Below the pieces are notes generated by a model. That model ran no database searches and had not been told where the DNA came from. It was given only the letters and a program-made list of their open reading frames with translations. A DNA stretch of 23,615 nt from a virus: positions 1 to 23,615 of IMG/VR virus record IMGVR_UViG_3300025646_000376; one strand, given 5' to 3'. Made by a program: the position numbers and the translations under genes. Shown here piece after piece: positions 15,197 through 21,070 of the stretch; the stretch's first letter is position 1; every line of letters starts with the position of its first letter.

Positions 15197-16075
15197 TTAC
15201 TCATCGTCGGTAGACCACTCGCTAAGAACATCAACGAAGTCTTTTTTGGGGGTAGGCTCAGCGGCGGCTTTTTTAGAAGTGCGCTTAACAGGCTCGGGCA
15301 CAACTTCTTCCGTCTCTTCAGTAGCTTCTACTTTAGGCGGTAAAGCTCTTTTAGTTTTTATTCCGTCTAGCTGTGCGGGGGTTTGCACAACTGCGGCTTT
15401 TGCGGCGGGAGTGTTACCCTTTTCTTTTGCGATCTCCCATTCATCGCGGTTAAGAAAACGAACCGCTTTGAACACCAGCTTGGGTGTGTCGCTGTCATCA
15501 TCCATACGCATTTCTGTTACCAACGTATTGATGTTTTTACCCTGCGAACCAACATACTTTGCGTACTGCTGGAATGGCATTTTGTCCAAGCTTTCGCCAC
15601 GCCCAAACAAAGACTTAGACGGAATCGTAAGCTGGTAAACATCGCCTTTAATGTCGTCGGCAAGGACAACTGCCAAGCGTTGCTGGAACTTACAGGCCCG
15701 TGACACACCTTTGCCCGAACCTTGGATGTTCTGAGGACACCCCTCACAAGTCGAGTTTTGTGGTGCCTCAATGCTGGCATCAGGCTTAATACCGTCGTTA
15801 GACCAGCAATCGGGCGCGGCTTGCTTCTTGGGGTCATACTGCGTTAAATACAGCGACCTAGAGATGTTTGGCGCACCGTTGACGATCACAATATTCATCG
15901 TACGGTTCGTATTTTTAGCAAGCTCTTCGCCGTTAACCATCATGCGGAAGACACCGCCACGAATGGAAATACGCTTGGTTGCAGTATTACCCGCAAGGTT
16001 TTTTGTTAAATCATCAAGCTCAACTTCTTGCAGGTAGTCGGGCAGGTTGTTACTGAACAGAGTCATCTCGCTCAT
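15197..16075 (-). CDS. Putative ssDNA-binding protein with Cys4 cluster and acidic tail
   Basis: I start at ATG 16075 (292 aa) because AAGGAG sits 6 bp upstream, overlapping the previous gene's TAA. An in-frame ATG further upstream (16123) lies inside the neighbour. Residues about 30-75 are beta-rich (KRISIRGGVFRMMVNG, then TMNIVIVNGAP). C90, C110, C113 and C128 look like a zinc site (STCEGCP), and the next part (about 130-225) has further beta segments. The C-terminal third is a Pro/Lys/Glu linker that ends in FVDVLSEWSTDDE. An OB-like core with an acidic C-terminal tail, placed between helicase and primase genes, suggests a phage single-stranded DNA-binding protein that recruits replication partners. 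The family assignment is inference; homologues are common beside phage replication genes as far as I know. Confidence 0.85.
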   Translation of the reverse strand: MSEMTLFSNNLPDYLQEVELDDLTKNLAGNTATKRISIRGGVFRMMVNGEELAKNTNRTMNIVIVNGAPNISRSLYLTQYDPKKQAAPDCWSNDGIKPDASIEAPQNSTCEGCPQNIQGSGKGVSRACKFQQRLAVVLADDIKGDVYQLTIPSKSLFGRGESLDKMPFQQYAKYVGSQGKNINTLVTEMRMDDDSDTPKLVFKAVRFLNRDEWEIAKEKGNTPAAKAAVVQTPAQLDGIKTKRALPPKVEATEETEEVVPEPVKRTSKKAAAEPTPKKDFVDVLSEWSTDDE

Positions 16076-16085
16076 GTGTTTCTCC

Positions 16086-16475
16086 TTATTTACGTCGGAT
16101 GGTGATTTCATACTCTTGGTCAATATGCATACCAGGAGGATGAGCTTCGGGGTTGTTCTCTAAGAACTCTTTCATGTTTGTTTGATGGATACGCTTTTCC
16201 AGCAACTCCATCGCGCCGTGTTCACGCATGAAGCCGTAAAAACTGCCCCAGTCGTCCGTCCAGTAGCGATTCTTGATAGTGCGGTAAGCGATTCCATTCG
16301 GGGTGCTAAAGCTAGTTACCCCAGTTTCTCGTGATAGTTGAATGAGCTTTTCTTTGAGCAAATCCATCTGACTCTGAAGCTCACCTTCTTTTGCTTTGTA
16401 CTCTTGGTACAACTTGTCTTTTGTGTCACGTATCTTGATGTACGTGCTGACAATTTTTTCAACAGGAACGTCCAT
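16086..16475 (-). CDS. Conserved phage protein, coiled coil plus DUF-like C-terminal domain (129 aa)
   Basis: The 129-residue protein starts at ATG 16475 behind AGGAGAG. Residues about 5-50 form a charged coiled coil (RDTKDKLYQEYKAKEGELQ). The rest contains TPNGIAYRTIKNRYWTDDW, FMREHGAMELLEKRIHQTNM and a C-terminal FLENNPEAHPPGM...YEITIRR. I recall this arrangement from many phage genomes next to replication genes, with no agreed function. It is the first gene after the promoter and palindrome at 16496-16549, and its TAA overlaps the ribosome binding site of the ssDNA-binding-like gene, so the two proteins are probably made together. A role as a partner of that protein or of a nuclease is guesswork. 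Confidence 0.85.
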   Translation of the reverse strand: MDVPVEKIVSTYIKIRDTKDKLYQEYKAKEGELQSQMDLLKEKLIQLSRETGVTSFSTPNGIAYRTIKNRYWTDDWGSFYGFMREHGAMELLEKRIHQTNMKEFLENNPEAHPPGMHIDQEYEITIRRK

Positions 16476-16495
16476 GTAACTCTCCTAACAAATGT

Positions 16496-16512
16496 TCGAA
16501 CCGACGGTTCGA
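16496..16512. promoter_or_regulatory. 17-bp perfect palindrome, candidate operator
   Basis: TCGAACCG (16496-16503), a central A, and CGGTTCGA (16505-16512) form a perfect 8+1+8 inverted repeat. It lies exactly at the predicted transcription start of the promoter to its right and 20 bp before the ATG of the 129-aa gene, the usual place for a repressor operator. In RNA it would also form an 8-bp stem with a 1-nt centre, which is sterically poor, so DNA binding by a dimeric protein is more likely. Confidence 0.65.
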
Positions 16513-16519
16513 TTGGAGT

Positions 16520-16549
16520 ACTGTACCCCATAAAACTGTACTGTGTCAA
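16520..16549 (-). promoter_or_regulatory. Predicted sigma70-type promoter before the 129-aa/SSB/primase genes
   Basis: On the - strand a perfect TTGACA (-35, 16549-16544) is followed after 18 bp by TACAGT (-10, 16525-16520; 4 of 6 matches to TATAAT). Predicted start of transcription is near 16513. The -35 box contains the TGA stop of the helicase gene. The repeated ACTGTAC (16520-16526 and 16535-16541 on the + strand) and the imperfect palindrome 16515-16529 overlap the core promoter and may be further protein sites. Confidence 0.6.
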
Positions 16550-18099
16550 GTATTAATTTCGTTTTTATAAAGATCAATAATCTTAGTGTGTACGTTCAAC
16601 TTACTTTGCAACATCGAATACAGTTTTGATTCAATCGGGCTACCTTCAATGTGAACTACTGTTACAGGGTTCTTTTGACCTTTACGGTGCGCCCTTGCAT
16701 TTGCTTGTAAGTAGGACTCAATTGAAGTAACGGGAGCGTACCATATCACTACGTTTGCCGCAGTTAGGGTTACCCCGTGTGCGGCAGCTTGCGGTTGAAT
16801 CAATAACACTTTAGGATCAGTAGCCTCTTGAAACTGCTTAAATGTTTCCGTGCGCTTGTTTACTGTTACGCTTCCATCAATGATCTCGGCGCTGATTTTA
16901 TGTTTGTCCAAAAATGTTTTAAGTAACTGTAATGTGTGGGTAAACGGCACAAAGACTAATACTTTGTGAGAAGTTTCTTCGATGACTTCTAAAACAGCGT
17001 TTAATCTTTCTGAAGCATCAAACTCCACAACATTCTTGCTGTCGGTGTATACAGCTCCGCAAGCTATTTGCAGTAGTTTAGTAATATTAGATGCGGCGTT
17101 TGCGGCAGATACTTCCTCGCCAGCCGCCTCGATCAACATGTTTTTCTTTAAGTCCTTGTAATACTTAGTTTGCTGTGAGCTTAGCGGTGCGTACCTCGAT
17201 ACGTAGGTCATGTCAGGAAGGTCTAAGCACTCTTCCTTTGTGAACCGAATCGCTGGTTGCAGTAGCTTGTGGACAACTGCTTCGGAACTTGGTTTTGGTA
17301 TCCACTTAAACCTAGTTAGCTGATACATAACTGAATCCCGAAACGCACCAAAGATAACTGGGCATCGGTCGGGCACACACATTTTAGCCAAGCCGTATGC
17401 ATCGACAGGGGATTGTGCCGCTGGCGTGCCTGTCATCATCCAAATCCATGTTTTGTGGCTGACTAAAGACTGCAACGCCTTAAACCTTTTAGTACGATGG
17501 TTCTTGTAAGCGTTTGCTTCATCAACAATCACTAGGTCAAAAGCGCCGTTCTTTAAATTTTCTTTGATAGTCTCAATGCCATCAAAGTTAATGATGAGGT
17601 ATTCTGCTTGGGATTCAACTGCGCTGATGCGCTTTGCTCTCGTGCCATGCGCAATGTTGACGGTGCGGTGTACCGCAAACTTAAAGAGATCCGCTTGCCA
17701 TGCTGATTGCATGATGGACAACGGGCAGATGATCAAAACTCTACTAATGACACCCTGCGTTAATAGGTAGTCAGAAGCCCAAATAGCGGAAGCGGTCTTG
17801 CCAGTCCCTTGTTCGTTAAAACAAAAGGCTCGGGAATTAACAGATAAGAAAGACGCCGTATCTTTCTGATGCGACATAGGGGGGTACAGTCCGGGCCAAT
17901 CATAGTCCTTCAGAATGGGAGAAGGCACATTCTTAATATTTAGTCGGCGCAGAGAGATAGCTTCATGTAAGCCCCACTCAACTTCAACAGCAGTTATGTC
18001 ATCGGATTTACCTATGGGTTTGCTGGTTTTAATAGCATCTGTAATACGGGTTGGGAATCGAGTGTTTACAACTAATTTTTCGTTATTTACGATCTGCAC
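16546..18099 (-). CDS. SNF2-type superfamily 2 helicase
   Basis: The 517-residue protein starts with GTG 18099 behind GGAAG; it overlaps the HNH-like gene by 17 bp. Motif I is NEQGTGKT (95-102), motif II is DEAN (193-196) instead of the usual DEAH or DEAD, motif III is TGTP (223-226), and motif VI is QANARAHRKGQ (465-475). The RAHRKGQ form is typical of SNF2-like ATPases. The two RecA-like lobes are separated by a helical insert (about 250-360). SNF2-type enzymes usually translocate on double-stranded DNA to remodel protein-DNA complexes; in phages they are common beside replication genes and may help recombination or removal of bound proteins. It ends within the -35 box of the promoter for the following genes. 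Confidence 0.92.
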   Translation of the reverse strand: MQIVNNEKLVVNTRFPTRITDAIKTSKPIGKSDDITAVEVEWGLHEAISLRRLNIKNVPSPILKDYDWPGLYPPMSHQKDTASFLSVNSRAFCFNEQGTGKTASAIWASDYLLTQGVISRVLIICPLSIMQSAWQADLFKFAVHRTVNIAHGTRAKRISAVESQAEYLIINFDGIETIKENLKNGAFDLVIVDEANAYKNHRTKRFKALQSLVSHKTWIWMMTGTPAAQSPVDAYGLAKMCVPDRCPVIFGAFRDSVMYQLTRFKWIPKPSSEAVVHKLLQPAIRFTKEECLDLPDMTYVSRYAPLSSQQTKYYKDLKKNMLIEAAGEEVSAANAASNITKLLQIACGAVYTDSKNVVEFDASERLNAVLEVIEETSHKVLVFVPFTHTLQLLKTFLDKHKISAEIIDGSVTVNKRTETFKQFQEATDPKVLLIQPQAAAHGVTLTAANVVIWYAPVTSIESYLQANARAHRKGQKNPVTVVHIEGSPIESKLYSMLQSKLNVHTKIIDLYKNEINT

Positions 18100-18391
18100 G
18101 TTTCTTCCGTTCTCTAGTGCTTGTTTCAGAAACTAACCCGTGATTGGAATTTCGTTTGAAGGATCGGTTTTCTGATGCGCTTACTACTGATAGCCCATCT
18201 TTATAAGAGCCACCTTTTGATAGGGCTTTGTTATGTTGCACATCTTTACCGTCACCCTTCTTAACTTTGCCAGCTTTTTCCATCATGCGCCTTGCTCGAT
18301 TGCGCTCAGCTCGTTTCTTCTTGACCTTCTCGGTACCGTCGTACTGTTCGTATTCTTTCTTGTATGGCCGGGGCTTGTTAACGTAAGGCAT
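18083..18391 (-). CDS. HNH-like basic protein, possibly degenerate nuclease (102 aa)
   Basis: Start ATG 18391 is preceded by GGAG at 6-bp spacing; the codon 12 bp upstream is TTG inside the binding site, so I reject it. The N-terminus PYVNKPRPYKKEYEQY and the basic region RAERNRARRMMEKAGKVKKGDGKDV are followed by QHNKALSKGG and SVVSASENRSFKR. In relatives I recall, the middle reads DVDHKKPLSKGG...SNLRVVPASENRSFKR, an HNH-like pattern. Here H53 and N75 remain, but D is Q before the His and the central Asn position (G66) is Gly. It may be a DNA-binding protein or an inactive HNH protein. Its 3' end overlaps the helicase gene. Confidence 0.75.
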   Translation of the reverse strand: MPYVNKPRPYKKEYEQYDGTEKVKKKRAERNRARRMMEKAGKVKKGDGKDVQHNKALSKGGSYKDGLSVVSASENRSFKRNSNHGLVSETSTRERKKRADRK

Positions 18392-18408
18392 AACGATCTC
18401 CAAAAATT

Positions 18409-18597
18409 TTATTTTAGCCTGTATAAGAAAGGTTTGCTCTTAGGCACGACTTCAGCGATGCCTTTCTTGACCAGAGATGCCAACGAACCCTTTGCGGTTG
18501 ATTCACTCACAATAAAGTACTTCGCCATCTTTGAGATCGTCACGGGCTTTTTGTGTTCCTTCATGTAGTCAAGGATGCGATCTTCAGCCGTTCTCAT
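18409..18597 (-). CDS. Small winged-helix DNA-binding protein (62 aa)
   Basis: The 62-residue protein starts at ATG 18597, overlapping the DUF3310 gene by 14 bp. It reads as a winged helix: a first helix (EDRILDYMKEH), a turn (PVTISKMAKYF), a recognition helix (SESTAKGSLASLVKKG) and a beta wing (IAEVVPKSKPFLYRL). The fold suits a small transcription regulator or a DNA-binding accessory factor. No target is visible. It is one of several small HTH proteins in this operon. Confidence 0.8.
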   Translation of the reverse strand: MRTAEDRILDYMKEHKKPVTISKMAKYFIVSESTAKGSLASLVKKGIAEVVPKSKPFLYRLK

Positions 18598-18937
18598 CTT
18601 CGCACTCCTTCACCAACCTGTTGAGATACCACTGCGCTTTCTTCAGATCTTGTAGCGCATCGTCTTTGTAACCCGTGCGGCTAAGGTACTTAATCGCGGT
18701 CAGCCTGAGATGACCTTTAAATTCTTCGGGCGTTGACTTGGCTTTCATGTACTCAATCGTCTCAATGCCACCGACTTTGTAGTGCGGGGGATGATTAACT
18801 GCATCAACTTGGACGGGGTACGGCACACCGCTCACACGCATGGTGTCTTTGATTAAGTCGTTTAAAGTTTCAGGTTTTGCCATTCGCTTTTCCTCTCTCG
18901 CATCGTCACGTTCTACCCGCTTAATTAAGCTACTCAT
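18584..18937 (-). CDS. DUF3310 protein, similar to the C-terminal part of T7 gp1.7
   Basis: I place the start at ATG 18937 (117 aa): GGAG lies 5 bp upstream and the ATGA overlap with the previous gene fits the local pattern. The upstream in-frame ATG at 18979 lies inside the neighbour. Residues about 50-110 have the DUF3310 signature: NHPPHYKVGGIETIEYM, a helix with FKGHLRLTAIKYLSR, then DLKKAQWYLNRLV. In T7 the related protein gp1.7 is a dTMP/dGMP kinase, and DUF3310 forms part of it. Here it is short, so whether it phosphorylates nucleotides is uncertain. It may supply nucleotides for replication. Confidence 0.85.
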   Translation of the reverse strand: MSSLIKRVERDDAREEKRMAKPETLNDLIKDTMRVSGVPYPVQVDAVNHPPHYKVGGIETIEYMKAKSTPEEFKGHLRLTAIKYLSRTGYKDDALQDLKKAQWYLNRLVKECEDENG

Positions 18938-19182
18938 TTCGTCTCCAAAGGTTGCTTGTTGGCCCACACCTCCAAACATGTTTGCTCCAACTGGAATGAT
19001 ACAGGGTTGGTTTTTAGTGCGTCTTTGACCCCACGTTTGTAGATGCTTATGAGTTCATCAGCACGTGTCGCTTCGCTGTCATAGATGACCAAAGGTTCAC
19101 TCATTAGCTTCTCGTAAGATAGCACCGTCAACATACCCATCGTAAAACCTAGTAGCCAATTAACAATTTGTTTTTCGTTCAT
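18934..19182 (-). CDS. Small membrane-anchored protein (82 aa)
   Basis: The protein starts at ATG 19182 and overlaps its neighbours by ATGA at both ends. Residues about 5-25 (IVNWLLGFTMGMLTVLSY) are a hydrophobic segment, probably a membrane anchor, followed by a charged soluble part (EATRADELISIYKRGVKDALK) ending with QLEQTCLEVWANK. It has no lipobox and no cleavage site that I can see. A membrane protein within a replication operon could tether replication, act as a superinfection factor or have a lysis role; the sequence does not decide. I recognise no family. Confidence 0.75.
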   Translation of the reverse strand: MNEKQIVNWLLGFTMGMLTVLSYEKLMSEPLVIYDSEATRADELISIYKRGVKDALKTNPVSFQLEQTCLEVWANKQPLETK

Positions 19183-19448
19183 CTCGCATTCGCTCCTAAA
19201 TTAAAAGGATCACTACAAAACTTTCTCCAATCAATGTCGGGGTGTGCTTTGCATTTGGTGTATTTCTGCGTGACAAGCAACTCTTCCAACGGCATATCAA
19301 TCAAGAACTTTGCGGGTACGCCCTTTGTAGGCCAGTTCAACTTAACTGCTTTGTTTTTCTTGACCAGTCGAGACATGCGCTGGATAGCACTTTTGCGATT
19401 GACTTGTAAGAAAGCCGCAACCTGTTCGATGGTTACCTCTTCTTTCAT
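19179..19448 (-). CDS. Helix-turn-helix protein (89 aa)
   Basis: I start at ATG 19448, giving 89 residues; GGGGAAG stands just before it and the start forms ATGA with the previous stop. In-frame ATGs farther upstream read through the neighbouring gene. Residues about 1-45 form a helix-turn-helix (IEQVAAFLQVNRKSAIQRMSRLVKKN), followed by a beta segment and a C-terminal part HPDIDWRKFCSDPFNLG that looks conserved in style. It probably binds DNA as a regulator. It is the most upstream of the pair with the membrane-anchored gene, and the two are tightly coupled. Confidence 0.78.
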   Translation of the reverse strand: MKEEVTIEQVAAFLQVNRKSAIQRMSRLVKKNKAVKLNWPTKGVPAKFLIDMPLEELLVTQKYTKCKAHPDIDWRKFCSDPFNLGANAR

Positions 19449-19630
19449 TGCTTCCCCATTTTCGTGTAGCCGCGCTCGGCAAAGCCTACTTCTTCCTTCA
19501 ACAACTTTATGTAGTCTCGATACTCTTTGCCAGCCGCTTCCCATGCGGCGTTCCAACAAATCCAAAACGCCTCCTCATTTTGTGGGCGGTTCTCGTCAGC
19601 CCACTTACGCCACTCTTCTTTCAGACTCAA
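19445..19630 (-). CDS. Small acidic-basic protein of unknown function, TTG start (61 aa)
   Basis: The start is probably TTG at 19630: it is placed 8 bp after GGAGG and forms TTGA with the stop of the previous gene (TGA 19629-19627), the same 4-bp overlap as neighbouring ATGA joints. The product begins SLKEEWRKWADENRPQNEE and is rich in Trp and charged residues, with a helix AAWEAAGKEYRDYIKLLKEE. No domain is recognised. An earlier TTG at 19645 would start within the ribosome binding site region. Confidence 0.6.
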   Translation of the reverse strand: MSLKEEWRKWADENRPQNEEAFWICWNAAWEAAGKEYRDYIKLLKEEVGFAERGYTKMGKQ

Positions 19631-19848
19631 AATGGTGCCCTCCAACCTAAAAATTTAGATTTTTTTGACTTAGGCTTATCGCTCACGTGCTGAACCTTTT
19701 CCCTAACCGCATATACGTGATGTGGATAAGGCCAGCCATCGGAAGATGGAATTCGCACCATGACTCGCTCTCCATTCTCCGACAGCCGTTCGACGTAGCC
19801 AATCTCACCCGTCTCGATGATCTTGACTTTGTCGTTTTCTTTAAGCAT
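19627..19848 (-). CDS. Small SH3/KOW-like protein (73 aa)
   Basis: The 73-residue protein starts at ATG 19848, overlapping its upstream neighbour by 8 bp. Its first half has the shape of a small SH3-like beta barrel (LKENDKVKIIETGEIGYVERL, then ERVMVRIP), a fold used in KOW domains for nucleic-acid or protein binding. The C-terminal third is basic (KPKSKKSKFLGWRAPF) and probably disordered. Family membership is uncertain. The protein may bind RNA polymerase or nucleic acid. Confidence 0.7.
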   Translation of the reverse strand: MLKENDKVKIIETGEIGYVERLSENGERVMVRIPSSDGWPYPHHVYAVREKVQHVSDKPKSKKSKFLGWRAPF

Positions 19849-20221
19849 CGCGCTTCTCTTCTTCGATGCGCCTGATAAGATAAGACCTCGTAACCATCAG
19901 CGCACGAATCCCGTCGTTAATGTTGTCGATCTCGTCTTGAAGCAAAGTAGCACGGGGTGTAATTTTGCTTTTAAGTCTTTCCGTAACTGCTTTTATTTGT
20001 TCAAGCGTCACCTTATCAGTCTTATCAACCGCAATAGATAGTGGCGGTTTAGCTATTAAAATGTGGCCCCCACTATCTTTAATTAACTTTCCACTTTTAA
20101 TAAGGTTAGAAACAACCTGATAGACGTTTTTAACCTGCGTCTCACGCAACAGATCAGCTTGAGTTTTTGGGCCTGACTTTAAGGCTTTCAAGATTTTTTG
20201 TGCGTTGGTAATTTTCTTCAT
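19841..20221 (-). CDS. Winged-helix protein with C-terminal coiled coil (126 aa)
   Basis: Start ATG 20221 is preceded by AGGAGAG with 5-bp spacing, giving 126 residues; ATGs farther upstream run through the nuclease gene. Residues about 1-55 are a winged helix (NAQKILKALKSGPKTQADLL, then VKNVYQVVSNLIKSGKLI, then a short wing GGHILIA). Residues about 70-120 form a charged helical region ending in RRIEEEKRDA, probably a coiled coil for dimerisation. It follows the nuclease gene by 17 bp and is the start of a run of small regulators. A regulatory role is inferred. Confidence 0.8.
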   Translation of the reverse strand: MKKITNAQKILKALKSGPKTQADLLRETQVKNVYQVVSNLIKSGKLIKDSGGHILIAKPPLSIAVDKTDKVTLEQIKAVTERLKSKITPRATLLQDEIDNINDGIRALMVTRSYLIRRIEEEKRDA

Positions 20222-20238
20222 AGGTACTCTCCTAAAAA

Positions 20239-20904
20239 TTAACTTCGTCCATTGTGTTCGCAGTCCACAACTGCACAGAACTTGCGACATGTAAAGTTTG
20301 GCTTCGGATTCCACACATTAGTCTGCATAGCGCTTTCAAGTCGCTGAATCTCAGGCAACCATTTTTGCCATGCGGATTTCTGCATGTCGTCTTCAAATTT
20401 TGCTTTGACCAAACTTGTTGCTACTAAAAACACAAGCCCAGCTTTTATAGTTTTTACCTGGGGAAAGTGTTTAAACGTCAACAACGCAAGCAACTCAAGC
20501 TGTTTAAGATCAGCGTACTGACTGCTCTTACCCGTCTTGTAGTCAACTATGTGTGCTGACTCACCGTCGATAACAAGCAAATCGGCGATGCCTCTAAACC
20601 ATACGTCTGATGCTTTAAAGGCGCATGGTTCAAAGTCTTTTGTAAGCCCCATCTCGTACTCGCAATGCTTTTCACCGGGTATCTTCTTGAGGGTGTCAAG
20701 CATTTCTTGAAACATGGAATACTTCGGGGGCAACGAAATGTTTTTACATACGTAGTCCTCTGCCGCTTTGTGGACATCGGTTCCGTACATGAGGTGTGGT
20801 TGGGGCGGCTCAACAATGTCTTTCAATACACGCATACGGTAATACTTGCGTGGGCATTGCTGAAACAGCGAAATGCTACTGTAAGACCAAGTGTACTTAT
20901 CCAT
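20239..20904 (-). CDS. Cas4/RecB-like PD-(D/E)XK nuclease with four-cysteine cluster
   Basis: I choose ATG 20904 (221 aa) because it overlaps the 57-aa gene by 8 bp; the alternative ATG at 20919 is 15 bp upstream. The nuclease core shows GTDVHKAAEDY (H45), FRGIADLLVIDG (D108), VDYKTG (D121 and K123) and a downstream Q (Q135), the order expected for PD-(D/E)XK exonucleases of the RecB/Cas4 type. C17 near the N-terminus and C206, C210 and C215 near the C-terminus match the cysteine pattern of iron-sulfur nucleases of this group. Such proteins occur widely in phages as recombination or degradation exonucleases; no CRISPR array is present here. A role in end processing during replication or recombination is inferred. 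Confidence 0.88.
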   Translation of the reverse strand: MDKYTWSYSSISLFQQCPRKYYRMRVLKDIVEPPQPHLMYGTDVHKAAEDYVCKNISLPPKYSMFQEMLDTLKKIPGEKHCEYEMGLTKDFEPCAFKASDVWFRGIADLLVIDGESAHIVDYKTGKSSQYADLKQLELLALLTFKHFPQVKTIKAGLVFLVATSLVKAKFEDDMQKSAWQKWLPEIQRLESAMQTNVWNPKPNFTCRKFCAVVDCEHNGRS

Positions 20905-21070
20905 CGTGCCGAACCGCATTCAAAAACAGTTTGGCTTCCACAGTTATCTTCAACGCAACTTCTTCCGCTTCCTTGTATCTGTGATCGTTAACTAAGTCGT
21001 GGGCTTGCCGCAGTAGTTTCTTGAGTTCTTCAAGATGCGGGGCGTAATCAATCATTTCGGCTATTTTCAT
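20897..21070 (-). CDS. Hidden small helical protein (57 aa)
   Basis: This frame fills the gap between the sigma-like and nuclease genes. It starts at ATG 21070 behind AGAGG and ends at TAA 20897-20899. Translated by hand it is 57 residues: MKIAEMIDYAPHLEELKKLL at the N-terminus, a charged helical stretch (AHDLVNDHRYKEAEEVALKI) and an end in NAVRHDG. It overlaps the sigma-like gene by 23 bp and the nuclease start by 8 bp, as other genes in this operon overlap. It has no known motif; an all-helical fold is likely. Confidence 0.7.
   Translation of the reverse strand: MKIAEMIDYAPHLEELKKLLRQAHDLVNDHRYKEAEEVALKITVEAKLFLNAVRHDG

Noticed and set aside
15189-15638. 149-codon + strand open frame across the SSB-like gene
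   Set aside because: It lies antisense to a gene with a strong ribosome binding site and a clear domain pattern; the product is Ser-rich and featureless.
19168-19650. 160-codon + strand open frame over the small-gene run
   Set aside because: It runs antisense across three tightly coupled small genes; its composition looks like a shadow.
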